DNA of 64,000 bases. It comes from JADKIH01 sp031427625. Its GTDB lineage: Bacteria > Bacteroidota > Bacteroidia > AKYH767-A > 2013-40CM-41-45. Shown in pieces: positions 1-8,979 of the stretch. The position numbers and the translations under genes were made by a program. Within the stretch, counting starts at the first letter, position 1, and each line of letters starts with the position of its first letter. The notes beneath the pieces are model-generated. The model was not told where the DNA came from and searched no databases. It saw only the letters and a list, made by a program, of their open reading frames with translations. The stretch lies in assembly GCA_031427625.1 (NCBI GenBank), contig JANPNV010000119.1, forward strand, positions 1 to 64,000, in the 5' to 3' direction.

Positions 1-2096
1 GTATCACCAACGACTGACGATAAATCACTAAATAGAACATCATTGTTCTGACAGACTGCAGCCGGTAGGTAAGAGAAGTTTACTGTAGGAATATTATTAA
101 TTTTTATTGACTGATCTGATGTGTCACGACAACCATTCAATGCAGTTACAATTAGACGAACGCTGTATGGAGCAACCAATGCTGGATACAAATGTGTCGG
201 ATTCGCAATGTTGCCTGTATTCCCATCACCAAATTCCCATTCATACGAACTGATTGAAGACCCGTTAAGCGTTGTCTGATCCGTGAATAAAACATTTTGA
301 TTAATACACGTATTTTCAGTTAAAAATTTAGCAACAGGCCTGTCATTAACTGTCAGGTACGACATAGTGCTGTCGCTACAACCGGCAGCTGTTGTTACAA
401 CAAGGCTGACAGGAAGATTGCCGTCATAAGGAAATGAATAAACCGGATTCTGATTGACAGATGTGTCGCCTGTTCCAAAACGCCATAGCCAGGAAGCAAT
501 CGAACCGGATGATACTGTCGACTGATCATTAAACTGAAGATTTGTTAGAGAGCATGTAGCAGGAGGTGCTGAGAAGGCTGCTACCGGATGCGGAGTTATG
601 TCAAGAGAGCCGGAAGTCGAATTTGTACACCCAAAGTTTGATACTGTTGTCAGCGTCAAAGGATAGGTTCCTGAAGATGCATATGTATGGGTAGGGTATT
701 GCGAAATGGAAGTATCGCCATCGCCAAAATCCCATTTCCACGAACTAATGTTTCCTGATGGAACAGTACTGGCGTCAGTAAAATTAGTCTGGTCACCCAG
801 ACAGAGATTCTGTACAGAGAATGCTGCTGTTGGTCCGGCGACAATAGATATAAGGATAGTTTTAGTAGAAAAATTTCCTTGTGCATCGAATGCTTTCAAA
901 GTTACCGGATAACTTCCTCCGCCTCCGAACATGATGTTTGAAGGTGCTGGACTGGTAGATGTATACGTATTTACAATTGCGGCATTTTGGTATTTAAGGA
1001 CCTGTAAAGAGTTGCTGCCTGTATAAAATGCTGACACAATAACTGATGATCCCATTCTAACAGCGGTGATTCCTTTTGGACTGCTTCCTCCGAAATAATC
1101 ACTGCCTAAATATACAGGCGTTATGCTTGCAAGATTGCTTCCGAGATTATATCGCATGATCTCATGCGAATTATAATTGGTATAAAGTATTTTCCACTGT
1201 GAGCTGTCGTTGATGATTGCAATATCGGAAGGACTTCCATTGCTGATAATTGTTGTAAACGTTGGAGCATTACTAAGTGAATTCCCGAAATCAGCCTTTA
1301 TAATATTTGATGAATTATAACCTGCAATAAATGCATACCAGTTTCCGCAATCATGAGCGATAACAAGATCCAGGACATAAGTTGTTCCTGATACAGTGAC
1401 AGGGGCTGATGGAACCGGTACATTTAAAATTGAGTTTCCAAAATTTAAATAAGTAATTGTGCCGGCAAGAAAATTTGCGACTAAACCATGAATATTACCT
1501 GAACCGTCTTTTGCAATTTTTATGCTCCAGGGTGAATTGAAATTACTGTTGCCATTGTTTAGAAGTACTACGAAGTTATCCGGAGTATTTATTAAACTAT
1601 TCCCTAGATGAAACCGAATAAGTGAGTTGCTTCCGTAGTCGACTACTAATCCATACCATTCAAAATTTTCCTGATACAAGGTGACATCAGAGGGCTGATA
1701 GGTAGTACCACCTAGATTGCCAAGATCATCTAACTGAGTAAGCGGATTTTGGGGTCCATTTCCATAAATAGCACGATAAACCTTACCGTCTCCCTTTCCG
1801 GAGATGAAGGTAATCAGCGTATCATTTTGAGTAATTGACGTAATATCTCCCGGGTATGAAAGCGATAAAGAGGTGTCTGATAATCGGGATGCTGATTGCG
1901 ACAAATAGCCTGGCGAAAAGTCCCATTCATACGATGTTGAATTGGTACTGATATTTGTTATGTTGAGCGCACTACCGGCGCAAACCGGTGAGGCGATTGT
2001 AAAATCAGCGACCGGACATTGAGCCTTCGATTTAAATATGAGAGCAATAAAAATGCTCGATAATAATAATGTACTTTTCCAGTAACAGGTCTTCAT
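1..2096 (-). CDS. Secreted beta-propeller / PKD-repeat surface protein (C-terminus outside window)
   Basis: The frame is open from an ATG at 2096 to the window edge, about 698 codons, so the C-terminus is missing. The first 25 residues form a signal peptide ending in KSKAQ. A short PKD-like stretch follows. Residues of about 80-390 form a propeller-like region in which an (F/L)GNSLxN motif recurs about every 50 residues. From about residue 420 there are three complete PKD domains and the start of a fourth, each with a W-x-FG(D/T)G core (FGDGDTS, FGTGDTS, FGDGNTG). PKD modules are beta-sandwich spacers in exported adhesins and enzymes. Many Bacteroidota examples end in a type IX secretion signal, but that end is not visible here. 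It is probably an extracellular protein; the binding target is unknown. It follows fcl on the same strand after a 56 bp gap. Confidence 0.85.
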   Translation of the reverse strand, partial: MKTCYWKSTLLLSSIFIALIFKSKAQCPVADFTIASPVCAGSALNITNISTNSTSYEWDFSPGYLSQSASRLSDTSLSLSYPGDITSITQNDTLITFISGKGDGKVYRAIYGNGPQNPLTQLDDLGNLGGTTYQPSDVTLYQENFEWYGLVVDYGSNSLIRFHLGNSLINTPDNFVVLLNNGNSNFNSPWSIKIAKDGSGNIHGLVANFLAGTITYLNFGNSILNVPVPSAPVTVSGTTYVLDLVIAHDCGNWYAFIAGYNSSNIIKADFGNSLSNAPTFTTIISNGSPSDIAIINDSSQWKILYTNYNSHEIMRYNLGSNLASITPVYLGSDYFGGSSPKGITAVRMGSSVIVSAFYTGSNSLQVLKYQNAAIVNTYTSTSPAPSNIMFGGGGSYPVTLKAFDAQGNFSTKTILISIVAGPTAAFSVQNLCLGDQTNFTDASTVPSGNISSWKWDFGDGDTSISQYPTHTYASSGTYPLTLTTVSNFGCTNSTSGSLDITPHPVAAFSAPPATCSLTNLQFNDQSTVSSGSIASWLWRFGTGDTSVNQNPVYSFPYDGNLPVSLVVTTAAGCSDSTMSYLTVNDRPVAKFLTENTCINQNVLFTDQTTLNGSSISSYEWEFGDGNTGNIANPTHLYPALVAPYSVRLIVTALNGCRDTSDQSIKINNIPTVNFSYLPAAVCQNNDVLFSDLSSVVGD

Positions 2097-2152
2097 TGAC
2101 AGATTTTATTAACCTGTACTGTTACGCTGGAAAATAAATGAATGTTTGTAAA

Positions 2153-3088
2153 TCAGGCAAGCAGAATTTCTCTGCGAAAAAGAGCGTAAGTCTCTGTAAT
2201 TCCTTCTTTTAAATTGATTTTCGGTTTCCATCCGAGCGATTGGATTTTTGACGAATCCATCAGTTTTCTTACAGTTCCATCCGGCTTGGAAGTGTCATAG
2301 ATAATTTCACCTTTGAAGCCAGTAATTTCTTTAATCATTGTTGCAAGAGACGCAATGCTAATGTCATCGCCATATCCGATATTCAAAAATTCCTTCTTGT
2401 CATATTCCTTCATAAGTAGAAGACATGCTTCTGCTAAATCGTCGACATGCAAAAATTCTCGCATAGGTTTTCCGCTTCCCCATACTGTTACAGACTCAGA
2501 GTTATGCAATCCCGCTTCGTGAAACTTCCTGATTAGAGCTGGAAGTACATGAGAGTTTTCCAAATCGTAGTTGTCGTTGGGTCCGTATAAATTTGTAGGC
2601 ATCGCAGAGATGAAATTACATCCATACTGCATAAAATACGATTCACACAATTTTAGTCCGGCAATTTTTGCGATAGCATAGGGTTCGTTTGTACTTTCAA
2701 GGTATCCTGATAATAAATATTCTTCCTTCAGCGGTTGTGGAGCAGACTTCGGATAGATGCAGGATGATCCAAGGAATAATAACTTTTTTACTTTAGTCTT
2801 AAATGCCGAATGAATAACATTCATTTCGATAGCGAGATTATCATAAATAAAATCGGCCCGGTAAATATTGTTTGCATTTATTCCACCCACTTTTGCGGCA
2901 GCGAGAAATACAAATTCAGGATTCTCCCGCTCGAAAAAATCCATTACAGCTTGCTGATTTCTCAAGTCGAGTTCTGACGAGCTTTTGTAAATTAGATTTT
3001 CAAAACCACGTTTGTGAAGTGTCCGGACGATGGCAGAACCTACCATGCCGTTATGTCCTGCAACATATATTCTCGAGGACTTATTCAT
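2153..3088 (-). CDS. fcl: GDP-L-fucose synthase
   Basis: This 311-residue extended SDR converts GDP-4-keto-6-deoxy-D-mannose to GDP-L-fucose by 3,5-epimerisation and NADPH reduction, in the cytoplasm. The Rossmann glycine motif is G11-x-x-G14-x-x-G17 in AGHNGMVGSAI. The catalytic triad appears as SSC at 108-110 and Y137-x-x-x-K141 in PYAIAK. Length is normal for the family. Its start overlaps the end of gmd by 8 bp, so the two are translationally coupled and make GDP-fucose from GDP-mannose. The sugar probably feeds the exopolysaccharide genes upstream. Assignment is firm. Confidence 0.95.
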   Translation of the reverse strand: MNKSSRIYVAGHNGMVGSAIVRTLHKRGFENLIYKSSSELDLRNQQAVMDFFERENPEFVFLAAAKVGGINANNIYRADFIYDNLAIEMNVIHSAFKTKVKKLLFLGSSCIYPKSAPQPLKEEYLLSGYLESTNEPYAIAKIAGLKLCESYFMQYGCNFISAMPTNLYGPNDNYDLENSHVLPALIRKFHEAGLHNSESVTVWGSGKPMREFLHVDDLAEACLLLMKEYDKKEFLNIGYGDDISIASLATMIKEITGFKGEIIYDTSKPDGTVRKLMDSSKIQSLGWKPKINLKEGITETYALFRREILLA

Positions 3089-4193
3089 GATAGTTATAAA
3101 TGTTATGTCCTCCTTCTTTGAGATATTTATCCTTTCTGAAAAGTTCGATATCTGAGGTCATCATCTCCTGTACAAGCATGTTGAGATCATACTTTGGTTT
3201 CCAGCCCAGAACTTCACGTGCTTTAGTGGCATCACCGATTAACAAATCAACTTCTGATGGCCTGAAGTAGCGTTCATCAATGCTCATGATTGGTTTTTTC
3301 TTCTGAACATTAAATTCGGGATTTGTGCAATTTACAACGTAAGCTTTTTCGTCGATGCCTGTTCCTTTGAATTCAATTTCAAGACCCGCTTCAAGACATG
3401 CTAGCTGAAAAAATTCCCGCACGGATACTGTTTTTCCGGTAGCAATTACGAAGTCTTCAGCTTTAGGCTGCTGAAGGATTAAATACATTGCCTCTACATA
3501 ATCTTTCGCATGACCCCAGTCGCGTTTTGCATCCAGGTTGCCAAGGAAAACCTCCTCTTGTAATCCAAGAGCAATTCGTGCTACGGCACGTGTAATTTTC
3601 CGTGAAACAAATGTCTCTCCGCGGATAGGTGACTCATGATTAAAAAGAATTCCATTGGCAGCAAACATGTCGTATGCCTCACGGTAATTTACAGTGATCC
3701 AGTAAGCATAAAGTTTAGCGGCAGCGTAGGGTGAACGCGGATAGAATGGAGTAGATTCTTTTTGTGGTACTTCGCGCACCAATCCGTATAGTTCTGAACT
3801 TGAGGCCTGATAAATTCTTGTCTTTTTTTGCAGTCCCAGTAATCGGACTGCTTCAAGAATCCGAAGGGTACCGATACCATCTGCATTAGCAGTATACTCC
3901 GGAATTTCAAAACTTACTTTTACATGCGACATCGCACCGAGATTGTAAATTTCATCGGGCTGAGTTTCCTGAATAATTCTGATCAGGTTCGTACTGTCAG
4001 TAAGATCACCATAGTGAAGTTTGAAATTTACATTTTTCTCATGAGGATCTAGATATAAATGATCAATTCTGTCTGTATTGAATAATGAACTGCGTCGTTT
4101 GATACCATGAACATGATATCCTTTTTCGAGTAAAAATTCTGCCAGATAGGCTCCGTCTTGTCCGGTAATACCGGTAATTAGTGCAACTTTCAT
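3081..4193 (-). CDS. gmd: GDP-mannose 4,6-dehydratase
   Basis: This 370-residue SDR enzyme makes GDP-4-keto-6-deoxy-D-mannose, the substrate of the following fcl. The N-terminal NADP motif is GITGQDGAYL (residues 8-17), and the RR-S-S and NLGAMSHV motifs typical of Gmd follow. The YPRSPYAAAKLYAYW block carries the catalytic Tyr and Lys. Length matches bacterial Gmd. It is first in a two-gene operon with fcl (8 bp overlap). A perfect TATATTTG -7 box lies 17-24 bp upstream of the ATG, so the leader is probably only about 10 nt. Assignment is firm. Confidence 0.96.
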   Translation of the reverse strand: MKVALITGITGQDGAYLAEFLLEKGYHVHGIKRRSSLFNTDRIDHLYLDPHEKNVNFKLHYGDLTDSTNLIRIIQETQPDEIYNLGAMSHVKVSFEIPEYTANADGIGTLRILEAVRLLGLQKKTRIYQASSSELYGLVREVPQKESTPFYPRSPYAAAKLYAYWITVNYREAYDMFAANGILFNHESPIRGETFVSRKITRAVARIALGLQEEVFLGNLDAKRDWGHAKDYVEAMYLILQQPKAEDFVIATGKTVSVREFFQLACLEAGLEIEFKGTGIDEKAYVVNCTNPEFNVQKKKPIMSIDERYFRPSEVDLLIGDATKAREVLGWKPKYDLNMLVQEMMTSDIELFRKDKYLKEGGHNIYNYHE

Positions 4194-4209
4194 AGTATTT
4201 GGTCGTGTT

Positions 4210-4217
4210 CAAATATA
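4210..4217 (-). promoter_or_regulatory. Predicted -7 box of gmd-fcl
   Basis: On the minus strand this reads TATATTTG, an exact match to the Bacteroidota -7 consensus TAnnTTTG. It lies 16 bp before the gmd ATG. No good -33 TTTG is seen 17-23 bp further upstream, so confidence is moderate. Confidence 0.45.
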
Positions 4218-4261
4218 GTAATAATTACTTTTATGGCAGAACGGGCATTAAGGCATTTCCA

Positions 4262-4291
4262 TTGAATAAATAACAGATATTTATATCTTTA
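4262..4291 (+). promoter_or_regulatory. Predicted promoter of rdgB
   Basis: TTG at 4262-4264 is followed after 19 bp by TATCTTTA at 4284-4291 (7 of 8 matches to TAnnTTTG). The start of transcription would lie only a few bases before the ATG at 4301. Weak evidence on its own. Confidence 0.3.
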
Positions 4292-4300
4292 AGTTCAGAT

Positions 4301-4888
4301 ATGAAATTCGTTTTCGCGACAAATAACCAGCATAAATTAATAGAGGTTCGTAAAATTCTACCTCCCTCAATAGGAATTGTAAGTCTGAAGGAAATTGGAT
4401 GTTTTGATGATCTCCCCGAAACAGGCAACACCATTGAAGCTAATGCACTTCAGAAAGCCAGATATATTTATGATAAATATGGGATGAATTGTCTGGCTGA
4501 TGATACAGGACTTGAAGTGGCTGAGCTTGGTGGAAGACCCGGAGTTTATAGCGCACGCTTTGCCGGAAGTAATGCTGATGCTATGGAAAATAACATGAAA
4601 CTACTTTCAGAAATGAAGGGCATAGAAAACAGAAAGGCAGCATTCAGAACAATTATTGTCCTCATCCATAACAATGATGAATATTTTTTTGAAGGCAGGG
4701 TAGATGGGACGATTGCCGAAAATTTAATGGGTACTAATGGTTTCGGATACGATCCCTTGTTCAAACCATCCGGTTTTAGTAAGACTTTTGCAGAAATGAC
4801 AGATATAGAAAAAAACTCGATGAGTCATCGATATGAAGCATTGAAAAAACTGGTAAAATTCTTAACGACTAATTTTAATTATTCCTGA
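4301..4888 (+). CDS. rdgB: XTP/dITP diphosphatase (non-canonical purine NTP pyrophosphatase)
   Basis: A 195-residue Ham1/RdgB family enzyme that removes ITP, dITP and XTP from the nucleotide pool. The opening MKFVFATNNQHKL matches the family nucleotide-binding motif (T/S)xNxxK. LADDTGLEV (residues 65-73) supplies the catalytic acidic residues, and NGFGYDPLF and SHRYEAL near the C-terminus are the usual base-recognition motifs. It stands alone on the plus strand inside a minus-strand polysaccharide locus, and its last 14 bp overlap the end of the convergent glycosyl-1-phosphate transferase gene. Housekeeping function is clear. Confidence 0.95.
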   Translation: MKFVFATNNQHKLIEVRKILPPSIGIVSLKEIGCFDDLPETGNTIEANALQKARYIYDKYGMNCLADDTGLEVAELGGRPGVYSARFAGSNADAMENNMKLLSEMKGIENRKAAFRTIIVLIHNNDEYFFEGRVDGTIAENLMGTNGFGYDPLFKPSGFSKTFAEMTDIEKNSMSHRYEALKKLVKFLTTNFNYS

Positions 4889-5951
4889 CAGTGCGGGTGG
4901 CATAGAAGAATATGGCGAACATACTGATGAGGTAAAATGAAAACAACATGGTGTAGTTGTGTGACCATTCACCGAGAAATTTTTCCATAACAATTACAAG
5001 CACAAGTGAGATTAATGTAAGGACCCAAAAAACGAGTGCAACTTTTCCGTCGCTGAGTCCGAGGTATGCAAGCGCATGTGTTGTATGATCTTTGCCTCCG
5101 ACGAATGGACTTTTTCCTTTCATTAATCTGTTTATAACAACCGTCGTCGTATCGATGATTGGCATCATGAATACGATAAGAGGAAGAAATAAATTTCGTG
5201 CGCTGATCAAATCGCCTGTAGGAGGTTCTGCATTCCACAGGTAACGGATACCTATTGCCGCAAGGAAAACTCCAAGAAACTGGCTTCCTGTATCTCCCAT
5301 GTACATCTTTGAAGGGTGCCAGTTGAAATACAGGAATGCAATCAGGGCACCCATAACTCCTAGCAATATCATGAAGTAAACACTATCATACTCCCGATGA
5401 AAAACCATTACAGCCAATGCAGAAAGGATAATGCTTATTGAAACGGTTGAGGTTATTCCATCCATGTTATCGAGCATGTTCAGGGAATTCATTATTCCGA
5501 CAACCCAGACAATTGTCATAATATAATTTAGAACGTTCAGGTAGGAGAGTTCGATTGCTGTTCCGGTAACCATTAGTATTACAGCACATGTTACCTGCGT
5601 TAGAAATTTCAGAAGTGGTCGGGTGTTATAAGCGTCATCGGCAAGACCAAGTAAAAAGCCAAGCATAGATGCCAGAAGTATTCCTATAAATTGTTTACTA
5701 AGAAAAACCTGATTCGTGTCGAAGAAGACAGAATAGATGATGATTGAAATCAGGAATATGAAATAAAAGGAAAATCCACCGACTGCCGGCTTTGATTGTG
5801 TACCCCAACGAATAACGGTATCATCCTGATTGCGCATTCCCAGTGTTCGTACAAATTTCAGGAACAAGCTATTGATCAGAAATGAAAACAGGATGGCAAT
5901 TCCAAAGAATATCCCGTAAACGGCAAGGTAATAATCAGTAGTTACAATCAT
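4875..5951 (-). CDS. WecA/MraY-type undecaprenyl-phosphate glycosyl-1-phosphate transferase
   Basis: An integral membrane protein of 358 residues with about ten or eleven hydrophobic helices. It would transfer a sugar-1-phosphate from a UDP-sugar to undecaprenyl phosphate, the first membrane step of a polysaccharide or O-antigen repeat. Family signatures are LADDAYNTRP (the DD Mg site), NMLDNMDGITS, MGDTGSQFLG and the loop GGKDHTTHAL. I start at the ATG at 5951 rather than the TTG four codons upstream. It is distinct from peptidoglycan MraY, whose murein-cluster neighbours are absent. It ends the exopolysaccharide gene row and overlaps rdgB tail-to-tail. The sugar substrate (GlcNAc or another) cannot be told from sequence. 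Confidence 0.88.
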   Translation of the reverse strand: MIVTTDYYLAVYGIFFGIAILFSFLINSLFLKFVRTLGMRNQDDTVIRWGTQSKPAVGGFSFYFIFLISIIIYSVFFDTNQVFLSKQFIGILLASMLGFLLGLADDAYNTRPLLKFLTQVTCAVILMVTGTAIELSYLNVLNYIMTIVWVVGIMNSLNMLDNMDGITSTVSISIILSALAVMVFHREYDSVYFMILLGVMGALIAFLYFNWHPSKMYMGDTGSQFLGVFLAAIGIRYLWNAEPPTGDLISARNLFLPLIVFMMPIIDTTTVVINRLMKGKSPFVGGKDHTTHALAYLGLSDGKVALVFWVLTLISLVLVIVMEKFLGEWSHNYTMLFSFYLISMFAIFFYATRTVRNN

Positions 5952-6011
5952 CGAGATGGTCAACCAATTACTTTTTTAGTAAAGTTATATAAAGGAATGA
6001 AAGCTTCGTCG

Positions 6012-6554
6012 TCATTGGCTTCTTTTAAATTCACTGAACGAAGGAAGTATTTTGTCTTTTTGAGAAATTACCGAATCAGATGTTTTCCAGTCAATATTAA
6101 GTTCAGCATCGTTATAAATTATTCCGCTCTCTGAAGATGGATTGTAGTAAGTAGTCACTTTGTATAGAAAGAGGGTGTTATCTTCCAGTGCGACAAATCC
6201 ATGAGCGAATCCCCGTGGTATCCATAACATGTTATTGTTTTTATCATTAAGAAGTACAGAAAAATGTCTTCCATATGTTTTCGAGTCTTTTCTGATATCA
6301 ACGACAACATCCATTACGCTTCCATTTACAACCCTGACAAGTTTTCCCTGTTCATGTGGATGTTTCTGAAAATGAAGTCCACGGAGAACGCCTTTATGAC
6401 TTACAGATTGGTTATCCTGAACAAATGGTCCATGAATATTATTTTCTGCCATTTGTCTCTCATTAAAAGATTCAAAAAAATATCCCCTGTCGTCAGTTGA
6501 TACTCGTGGTTCGATAAGGATTAATCCATCCAGAGGCGTAGAAATAAATTTCAT
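6012..6554 (-). CDS. rfbC: dTDP-4-dehydrorhamnose 3,5-epimerase family protein
   Basis: A 180-residue cupin of the RmlC family, which epimerises dTDP-4-keto-6-deoxyglucose at C3 and C5 on the way to dTDP-L-rhamnose. Diagnostic segments are SHKGVLRGLHFQ (catalytic His region), a VDIR block, and LYKVTTYYNPSSE carrying the active-site Tyr. The start codon directly follows the stop of the tyrosine kinase gene (TAA then ATG on the minus strand, no gap), so it is translated with the export genes. The partners rfbA, rfbB and rfbD are not in the window. They may be elsewhere, or this enzyme may serve another deoxysugar. Confidence 0.9.
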   Translation of the reverse strand: MKFISTPLDGLILIEPRVSTDDRGYFFESFNERQMAENNIHGPFVQDNQSVSHKGVLRGLHFQKHPHEQGKLVRVVNGSVMDVVVDIRKDSKTYGRHFSVLLNDKNNNMLWIPRGFAHGFVALEDNTLFLYKVTTYYNPSSESGIIYNDAELNIDWKTSDSVISQKDKILPSFSEFKRSQ

Positions 6555-8969
6555 TTAGCTATTGAAGAATGTCTTTTTAAATTTTTGCCAACGGGTTAAC
6601 GGTGTTTTAACATCGTCATCGTAATATCCATAACCATATCCATAACCGTATCCATAACCGTATCCATAACCATATCCATATTTAAACCTTGACATTTCAA
6701 CGCCATTGAGGACAACAGAAAGCTGTCTGATTTTATTTTCCTCCATGAGTTTGTTAAGGTTCTTGATGAACATACGTTTAGAGTAATGCGCACGGACGAT
6801 ATAAATGGGATAATCGGCACGCTGCACAATTTCAACGCCGTCGGTTACAATTCCTACCGGTGGTGTATCAATAATGATGATGTCGTATTTTGATTTTAGT
6901 AACTCAATGAGGTCCGTCATTCGCTGGCTTAAAATCAGCTCCGACGGATTGGGAGGAATCGGGCCGGCAGTAATAAAATCGAGATTTTTAAGACTGCTTT
7001 TGTTGATACATTCTTCTGCTGTATCCTTGCCGATCAGGATAGTGCTCATCCCGCGAATATTCTCAACATTAAATCCAAGATGGATTTTCGGTTTCCGCAT
7101 ATCGAGATCGATAATGACTACGCGCTTATCCGAAAAAGCAATTACGCCGGCGAGATTGATTGCTACAAATGTTTTCCCTTCTCCGGAGATGGTCGAAGTA
7201 ACAGCTATAACTTTTGGTCCCGGATCATTACTAAGAAACTGCAGGTTGGTACGAACCGATCGGAATGATTCTGATATAGCCGATTTGGGATTTTTATCTA
7301 CAAGTAATTGAGAGATTGGAATGTCCTTCGTGTATTTTGGAATAATGCCCAGCAATGCCGCTTCTGTATATTGATTGATCTCTTCAAGCGATGTGATTTC
7401 GTTGTATACCAGATATTTTACGAAAATAATTACGAAGCTTAAAAGAAATCCAATCAGGATACTGCCTGATAGAATTAATTTTCGGTTAGGTGAAAGTGCA
7501 AAGAATGAAGGCTCGCCATGTTGAAGTACAACATTATTAGTAACTATACCAGCACGTGTAATTGAAAATTCGATTTTCTTTTCGAGAAGTAACTGATAAA
7601 ACTTCTGGCTAACATCATACACTCTTTGTAATCGAGCCATTTCAGCTTCCTTACCCGGAAGGCTAGTGAAACCCCTTTCGAATTCAGCTATGCGTTCGTC
7701 TATACTTTCTATTTTGTCGTTCGTCGACTGTCGGGCATTCTGTAAAGAGTTAGTAAGAATTAAGCGTTGTCTCTGGATTTCAAGATTGAGTGATATGATA
7801 GCGGCATTTTCATCTGTCGCCTGAAATTTCATATTCGATCGCTTATCTTCAAGTTCCTGAATGTGTGTGACAATTGTTTGGATAAGCGGATCTGTATAAG
7901 TACCGGCAAGTAATGGAATTAGCTGATCCAGTTTGTTATTTTTCATAAGTTCCTTATCGATACGTTGAAGCACGGCATTGCTTAACTGCAACTCCACTCT
8001 CTGATCAATTAAGGTATTAATATGAGTAAGTGCATCAGATGCGTTTTGCGACGGATTGATGATCTTATTATCTTTTTTAAATAATTCAAGTGAGATTTCT
8101 GAATTTTTTAATTCTCCATCAATAGTATTTATGGTTTCGTTAATGAACTCCAGAGAATTATTTGCCCCTACCGATTTGTTTTCTTTATCATACTCATCGT
8201 ATTCTTTTGCCATTGTATTGACAAAGTCAGCTGCCTTGATATTATTTTTGTCTTTAAAAACAATCTTGATAGTCTGAGCGCTTGGATTAAGAAGAATTAC
8301 ATTAACATAGTTGTAATACCTTTCGAGAAGAGTATTTGGGTTGTTGATGGTGAAATAAAAAGGATTTTGTTTTATTTCATTTTGTTGTTTGAGGATAAGA
8401 TCCATATTCAGAATATTAATTCTGAACTTCATCCCGGGGATATTGTACCACTGACCAATATTGTAGACACCTTCATTTTTTTTGTTGTTCCACGTATATG
8501 AAAGTTCGAATCGGTTGTTATCTGTAAACATTACATAAAACGGAATGTCGCATATCGATGAATCGAGTTGGTAGAATTCAACTTCGAAGGGCGACTTTTT
8601 ATAAAGCTCCTCGTCGAGGACAGTGCCTTGTGCGTAATAACTTACTTCCAGCGGCATTTTTGAAATCACGCGGTTAACCATCAGGCTGGATCGTAATACT
8701 TCAATATCGCCTGCGAACTGGTTTACACCCATGGCGTCATACATCTGTGAACTCTGAATGTTAAGAACTGCATTCGCATTGTTCACTGTTCCTATCTTGA
8801 TAATTGACTCAGATTGATAAATAGGGTGAGTATACCTCAGATATAAAAACGCAATTGTAAGTGCTACAACCATCAGAATTATCAGGATGTAAAAATTCTT
8901 CTTGGCAATAATGGCGAAGAGCTTGATGTCAAATTCTTCATTGAGATGGGAAATCTTTTTTTTCGCCAT
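6555..8969 (-). CDS. Polysaccharide co-polymerase / BY-kinase (Wzc-like)
   Basis: This 804-residue inner-membrane protein controls chain length and export of an extracellular polysaccharide. TM1 (about 29-46) and TM2 (about 500-520) enclose a large periplasmic Wzz domain with coiled-coil helices (about 270-470). The cytoplasmic C-terminal half is a tyrosine kinase: Walker A in STISGEGKTFVAINLAG, Walker A' VVIIDLDMRKPK, and Walker B DIIIIDTPPVG. The tail is exceptional: nine Tyr-Gly pairs then Tyr-Tyr and Asp-Asp-Asp, 11 tyrosines in 20 residues. Families of this type autophosphorylate such a cluster. It sits between the Wza-like gene and rfbC, 10 bp after the former. Confidence 0.94.
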   Translation of the reverse strand: MAKKKISHLNEEFDIKLFAIIAKKNFYILIILMVVALTIAFLYLRYTHPIYQSESIIKIGTVNNANAVLNIQSSQMYDAMGVNQFAGDIEVLRSSLMVNRVISKMPLEVSYYAQGTVLDEELYKKSPFEVEFYQLDSSICDIPFYVMFTDNNRFELSYTWNNKKNEGVYNIGQWYNIPGMKFRINILNMDLILKQQNEIKQNPFYFTINNPNTLLERYYNYVNVILLNPSAQTIKIVFKDKNNIKAADFVNTMAKEYDEYDKENKSVGANNSLEFINETINTIDGELKNSEISLELFKKDNKIINPSQNASDALTHINTLIDQRVELQLSNAVLQRIDKELMKNNKLDQLIPLLAGTYTDPLIQTIVTHIQELEDKRSNMKFQATDENAAIISLNLEIQRQRLILTNSLQNARQSTNDKIESIDERIAEFERGFTSLPGKEAEMARLQRVYDVSQKFYQLLLEKKIEFSITRAGIVTNNVVLQHGEPSFFALSPNRKLILSGSILIGFLLSFVIIFVKYLVYNEITSLEEINQYTEAALLGIIPKYTKDIPISQLLVDKNPKSAISESFRSVRTNLQFLSNDPGPKVIAVTSTISGEGKTFVAINLAGVIAFSDKRVVIIDLDMRKPKIHLGFNVENIRGMSTILIGKDTAEECINKSSLKNLDFITAGPIPPNPSELILSQRMTDLIELLKSKYDIIIIDTPPVGIVTDGVEIVQRADYPIYIVRAHYSKRMFIKNLNKLMEENKIRQLSVVLNGVEMSRFKYGYGYGYGYGYGYGYGYGYYDDDVKTPLTRWQKFKKTFFNS
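6621..6680 (-). repeat. In-frame tandem repeat coding the (Tyr-Gly)9-Tyr-Tyr kinase tail
   Basis: Sixty bases made of near-identical 6/12-bp units (TATGGA alternating with TATGGT or TACGGT) encode alternating Tyr and Gly at the end of the BY-kinase. Unit length is a multiple of three, so slippage would change tyrosine number without a frameshift. Confidence 0.9.
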
Positions 8970-8979
8970 GCGGTACTTG

